The translations under genes were made by a program, and so were the position numbers. A stretch of 64,000 nucleotides of DNA from Bacteroidia bacterium (GTDB taxonomy: Bacteria > Bacteroidota > Bacteroidia > Palsa-965), in the NCBI GenBank assembly GCA_023151315.1, contig JAKLJE010000021.1, positions 10,528 to 74,527 of the forward strand. Direction: 5' to 3'. Of the stretch, positions 48,931-57,821 are shown piece by piece. Numbering within the stretch: the first letter of the stretch is position 1; each line of letters starts with the position of its first letter. The notes beneath the pieces are model-generated. The model did no database searches. It was not told the origin of the DNA and saw only the letters and a program-made list of their open reading frames with translations.

Positions 48931-51000
48931 TTAAATTCCATTGCTGGATTCGCTACTTTTCCACTCGATCTTACGCTCGAGTTTATACGCATAATCCGCA
49001 GCGCCCGGTTTCCAGTCGATGGTGGCAACACCGAAAATATTTGTCTTCACTTCTCCTCCGCTCCATAGCTTTCCGGCTTCACGAGTTGAGAAATATGTAA
49101 TTGTGTAAGTCGATCTTGAAGCAAGTCCGCGTACCTGAAATTGTGTTCCGGATTTCAATTCACGCGGTTCGGTGATTGCCGCATCGTCGCCTGTCTTCGA
49201 ATTGATCTCCATTGTTTTTCCGTTGCGGTCTTTGCACGCCTGAGAAATATTTCCCCACCAATAGGAAGCGTTGTGTACCCAACCCATAGCGCGGGAACGA
49301 TAATCATCATCACTGATGATATAGAATGTTTCAATGGAAACTTTGGACGGCTTTCCTGAATCTTCCCAGTGACCGGAATTCAAGAAACGTACTTTCTCGA
49401 AGTCAACATCTTTGAAGAAAGCCGCAAGCGCAGGAAAATTTGCTTCGCGATAATCGCTGCGGTTCCATTGCCACCAATACAATCCGCAGCTTGCTGTGCC
49501 CATAAATGAAGTTGCCCAAATGGTGTTGTGAAATGTAATATCGTTGTACGCATCGATATCGTTCGGATCTCCAACGAGCATTCCGAAACCTGTTTCATCA
49601 ATAATAATGGGTTTATCAGGAAATAAATCCGCAACACCGCGTTCGAAACGTGAATAAGAATTGATTTCCTTCCAGCGTCTGAGATTATCGTAACGCTGTG
49701 TGAAATAACAATGCTTCGGCGCAACCACGTCAATTGATGGAAGTGAAAACGTGTTGGCTGAAAAGTCCCGAGGTGGACCAGCATAAGATGTTGATGTCAG
49801 CAATGGTCTCCACGGCAGGCGGTTCTTCACAAAGTATGCCATCTGATTGTGCCAAGCCATGAACTTCATTTGAACATCATTATTACCATCAAGATCTGAC
49901 TTGCCGACTTTATCATCTCTCAATTGCCACAAGTCCATTTCACTGATGAATTGAAGCACGCCCAGACTTGTTGAATATCCCCAACGGGCAATGAAGTAGC
50001 GCAACTTATTCTGATACACCTGAATTGCTTCTTTGTTCGTCAGCCAATCATCGGGCATATCAACACCGGGAATGTATTTATTGTATGGATGTTTTCTCCA
50101 GTCGAGATGCTCTTCATTCTGAGGTGGAATTCCATACGTACCGTGTTCCAAACAAAAAATCAATTTAACACCCGAAGACTCGCAAACAGAAAACAACTGA
50201 TCCAATTCCCAGGCGCGTTCCATGCGATACACACCAACAGTATCCCATTCCAATTCATACGACCATGGCACATTCACAACGCGAATTGTATTTCCACCGG
50301 TTGCACCAACATCTGCCGCCCAATCATTCACATCTAAAAATCCACCGACTACCATTTTCGGAAAATCAGGATTCTCTCCTCCGCGGAATCTGCATCCATC
50401 CGGCCACGCAATATCCTGACCTATCATGAAGAATGATTCCTTCGTGCCGCTGTAACGGAAGTGACGTTTATCGTTTCCGATTTCGAGAAAACCTTTGTTC
50501 TCCATTTTCCCTTTGCAAACCAAAGTCATTTGTTCCGACTTGTAAGTAAACTTTGTCATTTGAGGAATCTCTACTTCTACTGTTACATACCAATTCCCTT
50601 GCGACGGAGGTGCAAATCGAACGCGCCATCTGTATGTCGTTTCTTCTTTGTTCCATTTTGCTTCGGGGCAAGAATGAAACACAGCGCGAATAGAAGCACG
50701 ATCACGGGAGTATTCTTCGTAATAAAAAGCGGGAACGGAATATGATGCTGATCCGCTTCTGAATGTTGCTATGGCATTGATCTGTTGAGGATCATATGGA
50801 TTCAATCCCTCTTTATGTTGCAGAAAATCTTCCACCGACTTTTCAGCGAATTCCGGAAGATTGAATCCGAGTTCTGCTTTGCTGAAAGGTGCAACTTCAG
50901 AAGGAGTAACCCATGCAGCGGGAAGCGGAGCCGCAAATGCTTCGCCATTGATCAATACGAAAAGCGTAAGTAAAATGAATCGGTATGTATTCAAACGCAT
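48931..51000 (-). CDS. DUF5060-domain glycoside-hydrolase-like secreted protein
   Basis: A 689-residue protein started at the ATG that gives a clean signal peptide ('FILLTLFVLINGEAFA'). After the peptide a DUF5060-like beta domain (~residues 60-170) leads into a TIM barrel: 'RYSGTKESFFMIGQDIAWP', 'GGNTIRVVNVPWSYELEW', 'LGVLQFISEMDLWQLRDD' (candidate acid/base Glu) and 'DKPIIIDETGFGMLVGD' (candidate nucleophile Glu). The C-terminus is a beta domain that could bind carbohydrate. Likely acts on a polysaccharide; the substrate cannot be named. Confidence 0.7.
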   Translation of the reverse strand: MRLNTYRFILLTLFVLINGEAFAAPLPAAWVTPSEVAPFSKAELGFNLPEFAEKSVEDFLQHKEGLNPYDPQQINAIATFRSGSASYSVPAFYYEEYSRDRASIRAVFHSCPEAKWNKEETTYRWRVRFAPPSQGNWYVTVEVEIPQMTKFTYKSEQMTLVCKGKMENKGFLEIGNDKRHFRYSGTKESFFMIGQDIAWPDGCRFRGGENPDFPKMVVGGFLDVNDWAADVGATGGNTIRVVNVPWSYELEWDTVGVYRMERAWELDQLFSVCESSGVKLIFCLEHGTYGIPPQNEEHLDWRKHPYNKYIPGVDMPDDWLTNKEAIQVYQNKLRYFIARWGYSTSLGVLQFISEMDLWQLRDDKVGKSDLDGNNDVQMKFMAWHNQMAYFVKNRLPWRPLLTSTSYAGPPRDFSANTFSLPSIDVVAPKHCYFTQRYDNLRRWKEINSYSRFERGVADLFPDKPIIIDETGFGMLVGDPNDIDAYNDITFHNTIWATSFMGTASCGLYWWQWNRSDYREANFPALAAFFKDVDFEKVRFLNSGHWEDSGKPSKVSIETFYIISDDDYRSRAMGWVHNASYWWGNISQACKDRNGKTMEINSKTGDDAAITEPRELKSGTQFQVRGLASRSTYTITYFSTREAGKLWSGGEVKTNIFGVATIDWKPGAADYAYKLERKIEWKSSESSNGI

Positions 51001-51059
51001 GAACGTAAGTTTAGTTGTGAATATTCCGATCACTCAACAGAAGCGTTTTCTGCTTCAGT

Positions 51060-52481
51060 TTATGCGCCTAACAGAGTCTTGCGTGTTGCTTCCAGAATAG
51101 CGAAAGCTTCTTCACGACTTGCCGCTTCAGCGTATGTGCGAAGAACAGGTTCCGTTCCGCTTGCGCGAATCATTACCCATGTTTCGTCGTTCAGGAAAAA
51201 CTTCCATCCATCAAGATCTTCGAGACGTTGAATGTTGTATTTGCCGAATGCTTTCAGTTTGCCTGATTTCACTTCTTCAATCACACGGTTCTTCACCGCT
51301 TCATCCAGATGCAAATCGATGCGCTCGAATGAGAACGGACCAGTAATGTCATACACTTCCTGAATAAGTTCTTTCAGTGTCTTTCCGCTCTTCGCCATGA
51401 ATTCCCAGATGACAAGACCCATCCAGATTCCGTCGCGCTCAGGAATATGTCCTTTGATTGCGATGCCGCCGCTTTCTTCACCACCCAGCAACACGTCTTC
51501 CTTCACCATGATTCCTGCGATGTATTTGAATCCGATTTTCACCGTTTCCAAATCGAGGTTGTAGTGACGGCACATGTTTTTGATTTTTACTGTTGTGCTG
51601 AATGCCGTACACACTTTTCCATTCATCTTCTTGTATTTTACGAGATAGTGAATGAGCAGAAGAATGATGTGATGTGAATCCACAAACTTGCCTTCGTTGT
51701 CGAAGAGTCCGATACGATCTGCATCACCGTCAGTAGCCAGTCCGCAGTCAATATCACCGGAAATGCGAATCACATCAGAGAATTCCTGAAGGTTGCGCAG
51801 AATCGGTTCAGGAGCTTGTCCGTCGAATGAAGGATTGTAATCGCAATGCAGAAGTGTTGCATCCGGAAACAAACGACGAATTACATTTTGTCCGGCACCG
51901 TACATGGCATCGTAAGCGAGATTCAATCCTGAATTACGGATTGCATCGAGATCAAAATGCTTCTCAACGTGTGCAACGTATTCATCTTCGAGATTCACCC
52001 AAACGAGCAAACCTTTTTTCTCGAAGTCTTCGAGTTTCAGATTCTCCAGTGGTGTTGAAGAAGTATCCGGAATGAGCGGTTCAATTTCAGCAATAGCTTC
52101 AGGGCTCAATGGTCCGCCGTAACCTGCTTTCAGTTTGTAACCGTTGTATGCAGGCGGATTATGGCTTGCAGTGAGAACGATTCCGAGATCTGCGCCGTAA
52201 TTGCGAGCGCCGAGAGAAACCATTGGAGTGCTTACGAAATCCTTGGCGATGTATACTTTGATTCCTGCATTGCAGAAAGCCTTAGCGGTAGTTTCAGCAA
52301 AGAGTTCACCGGCAAAACGGCAATCGTGCCCAACTACTACAGAGCGGAGTCCGGAGGGCGGAGTTGGGAGCGCATGCAACCATTTGGCAGTGCCTTCTGT
52401 TACACGAGCAACGTTCTCAACAGTGAATTCTTTTGCGATGATGGCACGCCAACCATCGGTGCCGAATTTGATTTGGTACAT
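51060..52481 (-). CDS. Phosphoglucomutase/phosphomannomutase family enzyme
   Basis: A 473-residue alpha-D-phosphohexomutase with all four family motifs: active-site serine loop 'LTASHNPPAYNGYKLK', metal loop 'LATDGDADRIGLFD', sugar-binding 'GGEESGGIAIKGH', and phosphate-binding 'RASGTEPVLRTYAEA'. It interconverts hexose 1- and 6-phosphates. Same strand as and 59 bases upstream of the DUF5060 gene, so they may be co-transcribed. Confidence 0.93.
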   Translation of the reverse strand: MYQIKFGTDGWRAIIAKEFTVENVARVTEGTAKWLHALPTPPSGLRSVVVGHDCRFAGELFAETTAKAFCNAGIKVYIAKDFVSTPMVSLGARNYGADLGIVLTASHNPPAYNGYKLKAGYGGPLSPEAIAEIEPLIPDTSSTPLENLKLEDFEKKGLLVWVNLEDEYVAHVEKHFDLDAIRNSGLNLAYDAMYGAGQNVIRRLFPDATLLHCDYNPSFDGQAPEPILRNLQEFSDVIRISGDIDCGLATDGDADRIGLFDNEGKFVDSHHIILLLIHYLVKYKKMNGKVCTAFSTTVKIKNMCRHYNLDLETVKIGFKYIAGIMVKEDVLLGGEESGGIAIKGHIPERDGIWMGLVIWEFMAKSGKTLKELIQEVYDITGPFSFERIDLHLDEAVKNRVIEEVKSGKLKAFGKYNIQRLEDLDGWKFFLNDETWVMIRASGTEPVLRTYAEAASREEAFAILEATRKTLLGA

Positions 52482-52645
52482 AGGGTGAAAATAGACGTCA
52501 AAAATAGTGAATTTAACGGCAATGTAACGGTTTGATTTACAGAGGAAAGAGCATCTCTATTGTAATGCTTATCAACTCAGAATTAAAGATGATTGCAGTA
52601 CTTGCAATTACATTAAACTAATCAGCAGGAAGCCAGCTTCAGAAT

Positions 52646-52911
52646 CTAAGGAAAGACCTTATAAATATCCTTTCGGTGAATGACTCTTGCGAAAATGACT
52701 TTATGGTTCTCATAGAAAAAACAACTATTTAATCCCCGATTCGAACCCGGTAAGCTGACTTGTGTCCAGCCAGCTTCTTAAGACTGGGTATGCTATTCAA
52801 ATTCTCTTCTGACTCTATTAATTGAATCAGTTTCGACAAATTAGTTTTAACCGATTTAACCGAAATGTTATCAATGTCTTTCGAAAATTTGTTTAAAAAC
52901 TCGACCTGCAT
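52646..52911 (-). pseudogene. RelE/ParE-type toxin, inactivated by a frameshift
   Basis: The first frame gives 60 residues ending 'GHKSAYRVRIGD' and then TAA at 52729-52731. Read one base out of phase, the DNA continues as 'CFFYENHKVIFARVIHRKDI' followed by 'YKVFP' and stops at 52646-52648, exactly the C-terminal half of a RelE-family toxin. A one-base deletion near 52727-52735 fits both. As written the protein lacks the C-terminal strand and catalytic residues. It lies one base after the antitoxin. Confidence 0.8.
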
Positions 52912-52912
52912 T

Positions 52913-53107
52913 TCACGTTAATTTCTGCATGATCGACTTTTTGCTAACCTTTTTTGATTTGTCTACAGCCTTAAGCAATTTCGACAGACCGATATCTTCT
53001 AATTCTTCTTCCGTCATTGTTGCAGAGGAAATGCCCAGCTTCTTCAGTAAGTTATTGATAAACTTAAATTCACTTTGATTTTTCGGTGCAATAACCATTG
53101 CTTTCAT
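52913..53107 (-). CDS. Antitoxin partner of the RelE-like toxin
   Basis: A 64-residue acidic/basic protein with 'QSEFKFINNLLKKLGISSAT' and 'MTEEELEDIGLSKLLKAVDK', typical of small antitoxins paired with RelE toxins in Bacteroidota (the segment before the toxin wraps it). It precedes the toxin by one base in the usual antitoxin-first order. The pair sits just upstream of the integron recombinase. Confidence 0.7.
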   Translation of the reverse strand: MKAMVIAPKNQSEFKFINNLLKKLGISSATMTEEELEDIGLSKLLKAVDKSKKVSKKSIMQKLT

Positions 53108-53360
53108 CAGACGAATTTAAGAAAACTGAACGAATCTTTGATACGAAAACGATTGGCAACCTGACACGCACTCCATCTATATCAGCACATTTACCACAGA
53201 GACCGAATATATGATGCGCAGGATGTCTCCGACAAATCGACCAAAACCTCGAGAAAGCCTTGATCGTTACACTTTATCCGCTGCAGAGCCGTTTTCAAAT
53301 GTTTATTCCCGACTAATTGCTTGTTGTCATTCTATATTGCGGCCATTTAGCGTTTATACT

Positions 53361-54479
53361 ATGAAAACAATTTATTTATCGAGAGAAGAAAGTAACGGAA
53401 AAGCAGTATTGAAACTGGTGCATGCGTACGATGCAGAAATTTGGAATTTGCTTAGAAACACAAAACGATTTCAATGGGACATGTCCCGAAAAGTATGGAC
53501 AACATCTTACTCTGAAGAGTGTGTAAAATTGGTGTCGGAGCTTTTCGAGCACCAAGCCAACGTCAATCTGGATTCGTTACATTCACACAATGAAAACACA
53601 CCGCGATTTGATGTAAAGCTCGTGAAACTGGACGAGCATAAGCTGAAGGAAGTGGAAGCTTTTATCAAGTACATGAAATCGAAAAGATATTCGGACCGGA
53701 CGACGGAAGTGTACAAGGATGCATTGATTACATTTTTGAAGTTTCATCATTCCAAATCATCCGAAGAAATCACGAATGAAGATGTGATCCGTTTCAACAA
53801 TGAATACATACTGAAGAATGATTTATCGTCCTCGTATCAGAATCAGGTGGTGAATGCGATCAAGTTGTTTTATATGGAGATGAAGTCAAGGAAGATGAAT
53901 ATTGAATTGATTCATCGTCCGAAGCGCGAGAAGTTATTGCCTAATGTATTGAGCAAAGAAGATGTACAACGCATATTAACGGCGAGTGCCAACCTTAAAC
54001 ACAGAACGATGTTGTCGGTAATTTATGCATGCGGTTTGCGGAGAAGTGAATTGCTGAACATGAAACCTACGGACATCAATTCGGAGCGGAAACTACTAAC
54101 TATAAAGCAGGCGAAAGGGCGCAAAGATCGTGTGGTGATGCTATCTGATAAGATTATTGAGATGCTGCGGGAATATTACAAATATTACCGTCCGAAAGTC
54201 TGGATGTTTGAAGGTCAGACGCCCGGCATGCAATACAGTGAGAAAAGTCTGGAGCAGGTGATGAAACAGGCCGTTGCCAAAGCGGGCATAAAGCGACCGG
54301 CGACCTTGCATTGGCTGCGTCACAGTTTTGCCACGCATTTGCACGAGTCGGGCAGCGACATACGCACGATACAGGAGTTATTGGGTCATTCGAGCAGCAA
54401 AACGACGGAAATATACACGCATGTGAGTAATCGCGCGATTCAGAACATCCGCAGTCCGTTTGATGATCTGAATATTTAG
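53361..54479 (+). CDS. Tyrosine recombinase of the integron, Xer-like
   Basis: A 372-residue protein started at ATG 53361; the open frame extends to 53211 but that stretch is not protein-like. Residues 1-70 form an extra N-terminal domain ('YLSREESNGKAVLKLVHAYD') before the SAM-like core-binding domain ('LKEVEAFIKYMKSKRYSDRT'). The catalytic domain has R227 ('ACGLRRSELL'), a Lys in 'QAKGRKDR', H317 and R320 ('LHWLRHSFATHL'), H343 ('LLGHSSSKTTEIYTHV') and nucleophile Y352. The spacing between R227 and H317 is 90 residues, close to XerD and far below IntI1, so the IntI-specific insert is missing. It precedes the cassette array in the same orientation. Confidence 0.85.
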   Translation: MKTIYLSREESNGKAVLKLVHAYDAEIWNLLRNTKRFQWDMSRKVWTTSYSEECVKLVSELFEHQANVNLDSLHSHNENTPRFDVKLVKLDEHKLKEVEAFIKYMKSKRYSDRTTEVYKDALITFLKFHHSKSSEEITNEDVIRFNNEYILKNDLSSSYQNQVVNAIKLFYMEMKSRKMNIELIHRPKREKLLPNVLSKEDVQRILTASANLKHRTMLSVIYACGLRRSELLNMKPTDINSERKLLTIKQAKGRKDRVVMLSDKIIEMLREYYKYYRPKVWMFEGQTPGMQYSEKSLEQVMKQAVAKAGIKRPATLHWLRHSFATHLHESGSDIRTIQELLGHSSSKTTEIYTHVSNRAIQNIRSPFDDLNI

Positions 54480-54548
54480 TGTTTTTTCTTACTTTAGTTA
54501 AACCCTAAAAAAGCGGGCCAGTCGCACCGATACGGGCGCATAAGGCGT

Positions 54549-54578
54549 ATTTTATTGGGGCAATAAAATAGTTAGCGG
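54549..54578 (+). other. attI-like recombination site
   Basis: GTTAGCGG at 54571-54578 has the form of the crossover box and is identical to the boxes at cassette junctions. Cassette 1 begins at this box, and no attC arm precedes it, as expected of attI. Just upstream ATTTTATTG (54549-54557), a GGG spacer and CAATAAAAT (54561-54569) make a perfect 9-bp palindrome that could be the recombinase-binding arms or a transcription terminator for the recombinase gene. Confidence 0.6.
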
Positions 54579-54609
54579 TAATTTTAAAAAGACAACTATA
54601 CATTAAAGA

Positions 54610-55176
54610 ATGGAACGATATGAATACTTTAAACTTTTTCACGACCTTGGCACGGCTGACTATGATTTATTGACAAAAAACCTAAAAACAAAAACCTTTA
54701 AAAAGGGCGACTTTATAACAGTTGCAGGGCAAATACAACGAGAACTTTACTTTGTAAAAAGCGGTGTTCAAATGGCATACTTTGACACAGATAATAAGAC
54801 ACACGTATTAGCTTTTGCATATTCACCAAAATTTTGTGCAATTGCCGAGTCATTTTTGTTTCAAGTCCCGTCAAAATACTTTCTAACTTGTCTTACAGAT
54901 AGCGAATTTGACTACATCACTTTTGAAGAACTTCAAAAACTATTTGATCAATCACAGCAAATTGAACGACTTTTTAGACGAATGACGGAAGTTGTTTTGG
55001 CAAGTGTTATTAATAGACACATTGAACTTCTCAGTTTGACGATTGAGGAGCGTTACAAAACATTTTGTAAGCACAGCCCTCATCTACTTCAACTTGTGCC
55101 ACACAAGTACATTGCGTCTTATTTGGGAATTAACCCAACAAATTTTAGTAAATTGTTTAATACAGTAAAAATATAA
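54610..55176 (+). CDS. Crp/Fnr-type regulator (cassette 1)
   Basis: A 188-residue protein with a cyclic-nucleotide-binding-like beta-roll (residues ~20-110: 'FKKGDFITVAGQIQRELYFV', 'VKSGVQMAYFDTDN') and a C-terminal winged helix ending 'VPHKYIASYLGINPTNFSKL'. Such short Crp-like proteins are common in Bacteroidota. It starts 31 bases after the attI box. It probably controls the hydrolase gene that shares the cassette. Confidence 0.75.
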   Translation: MERYEYFKLFHDLGTADYDLLTKNLKTKTFKKGDFITVAGQIQRELYFVKSGVQMAYFDTDNKTHVLAFAYSPKFCAIAESFLFQVPSKYFLTCLTDSEFDYITFEELQKLFDQSQQIERLFRRMTEVVLASVINRHIELLSLTIEERYKTFCKHSPHLLQLVPHKYIASYLGINPTNFSKLFNTVKI

Positions 55177-55218
55177 TGTTGGTATAAACAAACATTATAT
55201 TTCCGAACATTTAAGACT

Positions 55219-55251
55219 TTTGCAACAAATATTTTGAGTATTGTAAACTTG
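55219..55251 (+). promoter_or_regulatory. Possible internal promoter in cassette 1
   Basis: TTTG at 55219-55222, 21 bases, then TAAACTTG at 55244-55251 (one mismatch to TAnnTTTG), about 67 bases before the hydrolase ATG. Confidence 0.3.
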
Positions 55252-55317
55252 AGGTTTATGTTTTGGGTTTTTCAGACATGGACTTTAATAACAATCTTGA
55301 ACAATTAAAATTTAGAA

Positions 55318-56226
55318 ATGAAAATATATAGTAAATCAAATTTTAAAGAAGAAACAAAAGATCTAATCTATTTTGAAAATTGGGTAACACAATTAGAAAA
55401 ATTTAATAACAGACAATATGAACGTTATGAGATTAGAACTTCACTTGGTAAGACTCACATTTGGGGCCTAAATACAAATGACGAAAAATTAGATACCCTT
55501 GTTGTTTTTCCAGGAGCAAGAACAACTTCTTTGATTTGGGATTTTGATAAAGGTCTTGATAACTTAAATCATAAAATGAGAATTTTTATGGTAGAGACAA
55601 ACGGTCTTCCAAATTTAAGTGACGGTTCGACACCAGACATTAAATCCTTGGACTATGGATTATGGGCAGCTGAGGTTTTCGAAAAGCTCAAAATTGATAA
55701 CGCATTTGTTGCCGGGGCCTCTTTTGGCGGACTTATTTGTATGAAACTTGGAATTGTAAAACCGGAAAAAATAAAAGCCGCCTTTTTATTAAATCCCGGT
55801 TGTTTACAACCTTTTTCATTGACACTTAAAAATCTATATTATAACATTCTTCCTTTAATACAGCCAAATGAAAAAAACGTAATGAAATTTCTTGACAAGG
55901 CAGTTTTTTCTAAACCAAGTCATAAGTTATCTGACTTTTCTGAAAAAATGCTTGTTGACTATGAAGTTTTTGCGATTAGCCGATTTAAAGACAAGACACA
56001 AAAACCATATTATATGGACAAACAACTTGAGGATGTAAAAGCTGAAACATATTTGCTTGTTGGAGACAAAGACCTATTATTTCCTTATCAAAAATCAGTT
56101 GATAATGCACAAAGGCAAATTAAGACTTTGAAGGAAACAAAAATTTATAATAACGTAGGACACGGAATTGAGACATACGACAAAGCGTTAAACTATATTG
56201 GAGAGAAAATAAAAAACTACCGCTAA
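55318..56226 (+). CDS. Alpha/beta-hydrolase (cassette 1)
   Basis: A 302-residue cytoplasmic hydrolase. The nucleophile elbow is 'GASFGG' (Ser near residue 135), the acid is in 'LLVGDKDLLFP' and the histidine in 'NNVGHGIE', completing the triad. 'TLVVFPGARTTSLIWDF' is the oxyanion-side strand. The TAA stop is supplied by the R'' box of attC1 (CGCTAAC), as often happens in cassette genes. Substrate unknown. Confidence 0.82.
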   Translation: MKIYSKSNFKEETKDLIYFENWVTQLEKFNNRQYERYEIRTSLGKTHIWGLNTNDEKLDTLVVFPGARTTSLIWDFDKGLDNLNHKMRIFMVETNGLPNLSDGSTPDIKSLDYGLWAAEVFEKLKIDNAFVAGASFGGLICMKLGIVKPEKIKAAFLLNPGCLQPFSLTLKNLYYNILPLIQPNEKNVMKFLDKAVFSKPSHKLSDFSEKMLVDYEVFAISRFKDKTQKPYYMDKQLEDVKAETYLLVGDKDLLFPYQKSVDNAQRQIKTLKETKIYNNVGHGIETYDKALNYIGEKIKNYR

Positions 56227-56353
56227 CAGGCGTTTGGCTCAATAGCGGGTGACGTGGTTAATTGAACATTCTACCTCGCATCAAACATTAGTGCAGTTTG
56301 ACAGTTTTGTGCTTCGAAATCGCCAACTTCCTATAGCTGCAAACCGTTATGCG
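56220..56353 (+). other. attC site 1
   Basis: R'' CCGCTAAC (56220-56227), R' GTTATGCG (56346-56353); 134 bases. Inner arms 'GGCGTTTGGC' and 'AGCTGCAAACCGTT' are imperfectly complementary. R'' matches the start of cassette 1, while R' downstream bases belong to cassette 2. Confidence 0.85.
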
Positions 56354-56612
56354 TTATTGCCGCGTAAAAGTTTACCCAATCTGATCTGCAAAGAATGATG
56401 CATGCAACTTACGCGTGCGTCACGGGTAATTGAAGTCCACACCTTGCGCTAATTGGACGTCCACAACTTCAGCGGTAATTAATCAGAACTTATGTGCTAC
56501 TCGAGAAATCTCGTGCAACCAATTCGCGATTTCCGGTTCACGTGATTTTTCGTGAAAGGCGTTAATTAAAATTCCCGTTCCTGCGCGACTCATTCTTTGC
56601 AGCGGCAACAAA
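56347..56612. ncRNA. Palindrome-bounded non-coding element, copy 1 (cassette 2)
   Basis: The cassette has no credible plus-strand gene. TTGCCG (56357-56362) pairs with CGGCAA (56603-56608) and CTGCAAAGAATGA (56386-56398) with TCATTCTTTGCAG (56590-56602), enclosing ~190 bases. Local hairpins occur: GTAAA/TTTAC (56364-56375), a CGAGA/TCTCG hairpin, and TTCACG/CGTGAA. A 36-codon minus-strand frame (56483-56593, beginning MSRAGT) also exists. Either a structured RNA or a tiny antisense gene is possible. A diverged second copy follows in cassette 3. Confidence 0.45.
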
Positions 56613-56820
56613 CGCATAACAGCGCCTTGGCAAAATGCGCTTGCATTCTGCAAGGTCGTGGCGGTTTGTGTTTTAGAAAGATGATTCTAAATTGGATGTG
56701 AGTTAGAAAATTAATCCGCCCGCCACTCCCCGACCTTCACCGCTTTTAATTAACTTTCGGTGTAAGTAAAAACATTAAAAGCGGCAAAGCGCACTTCGCC
56801 AAGCCGCAAAACGTTATGCG
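56613..56820 (+). other. attC site 2 (long class)
   Basis: R'' CGCATAAC (56613-56620), R' GTTATGCG (56813-56820); 208 bases, with arms 'AAGGTCGTGGCGG' and 'CCGCCA...CGACCTT' extending the hairpin, plus the shared block 'CACCGCTTTTAATTAACTTT'. Confidence 0.88.
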
Positions 56821-57079
56821 TCATTGCCGCGTAAAAGTTTACCCAATCTGATCTGCAAAGAATGATGCGTGCTACTTACGCGTGCGTCACGGTTAATTGA
56901 AATCCACACCTTGCGCTAATTGGACGTCCACAACTTCAGCGCTAATCAATCAGAACTTATGTGCTACTCAAGAAAACTCGTGCAACCAATTCGCGGTTCC
57001 CGGCTCACGAAAATATTCGTGAAAGGTGTTACTTAAAATTTCCGTTCCTGCGCGACTCATTCTTTGCGGCGGCAACACA
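56814..57079. ncRNA. Palindrome-bounded non-coding element, copy 2 (cassette 3)
   Basis: Closely similar to the element in cassette 2 over its whole length. The outer TTGCCGC/GCGGCAA stem and the GTAAAAGTTTAC hairpin are unchanged. The 13-bp stem has one change that becomes a G-T wobble. The TTCACG/CGTGAA hairpin is remade as TCACGAA/TTCGTGA. The CGAGA/TCTCG hairpin is partly lost. The minus-strand frame is shortened to 30 codons (56968-57060) with many replacements, which argues against protein conservation. Confidence 0.45.
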
Positions 57080-57287
57080 CGCATAACAGCGCCTTGGCAA
57101 AATGCGCTTGCATTCTGCAAGGTCGTGGCGGTTTGTGATTTAGAAAGATGATTCTAAACTGGATATGATTTAGAAAATTAATCCGCCCGCCACTCCCCGA
57201 CCTTCACCGCTTTTAATTAACTTTCGGTGTAAGTAAAAACATTAAAAGCGGCAAAGCGCACTTCGCCAAGCCGCAAACGTTAGTGCC
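57080..57287 (+). other. attC site 3 (long class)
   Basis: R'' CGCATAAC (57080-57087), R' GTTAGTGCC (57279-57287). Nearly identical to attC2, showing that the whole cassette was duplicated, but its R' already carries the first bases of cassette 4. Confidence 0.88.
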
Positions 57288-57293
57288 AATAGC

Positions 57294-57812
57294 ATGTCGA
57301 CCAACAAGCCAATAAAATGCGTTTCTAAGGAATACAATAAGGAGCCTTTCTTTCTATTACAATCCAATGGTTCAGACAAGCGCTATGTTGTTTCGTTCCA
57401 ACAGAAAGACAACATAAAATCATTCATATTTGATTTCATATCACGTTCACAGAGTGATCTGCAATTAAAAGTCAGAGATCTAAACGATCCAGATCAACCT
57501 AGAGATTTCGAAGGCATGTCATCTAAGAACGCACTGCAGACTTTAATTGACAAGTATGACGGAGTTGTCTTTCATGATGGCTGCAACGAGCTGATGATCC
57601 GAATTCCTGAAAGTGGTGAATACATGGCGTTCGATGAACACGGTCTTGTATTTATTTACACGCAAGCTGATTATTCAAATGACCTTGCGCGTTATGAAAT
57701 AAAATACAAACCGAAAGAAAAGCTCATTTATGAGTTCGATCATTGGCATTACCGTCCAGGAAACGCGAAAGAAGATTTGGCTTGTTTTATCAGCGACCTC
57801 GGACTCCATTAG
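57294..57812 (+). CDS. Hypothetical cassette protein (cassette 4)
   Basis: A 172-residue soluble protein beginning 14 bases after the cassette start. No family recognised. It has 'LQSNGSDKRYVVSFQQKDN', 'DKYDGVVFHDGCNELMIRIP' and 'GEYMAFDEHGLVFIYTQ', an alpha/beta protein pattern without obvious catalytic motif. Base composition is closer to the chromosome than that of cassettes 1, 6, 8 and 9. Confidence 0.6.
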   Translation: MSTNKPIKCVSKEYNKEPFFLLQSNGSDKRYVVSFQQKDNIKSFIFDFISRSQSDLQLKVRDLNDPDQPRDFEGMSSKNALQTLIDKYDGVVFHDGCNELMIRIPESGEYMAFDEHGLVFIYTQADYSNDLARYEIKYKPKEKLIYEFDHWHYRPGNAKEDLACFISDLGLH

Positions 57813-57821
57813 AACCTACTA

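Noticed and set aside
53211-53360. Upstream extension of the recombinase gene
   Set aside because: The 50 extra residues are not protein-like; the ATG at 53361 begins a well-formed domain.
53361-54479. Calling the recombinase a standard intI
   Set aside because: Catalytic spacing and missing insert do not fit IntI, although its position before the array does; described as Xer-like instead.
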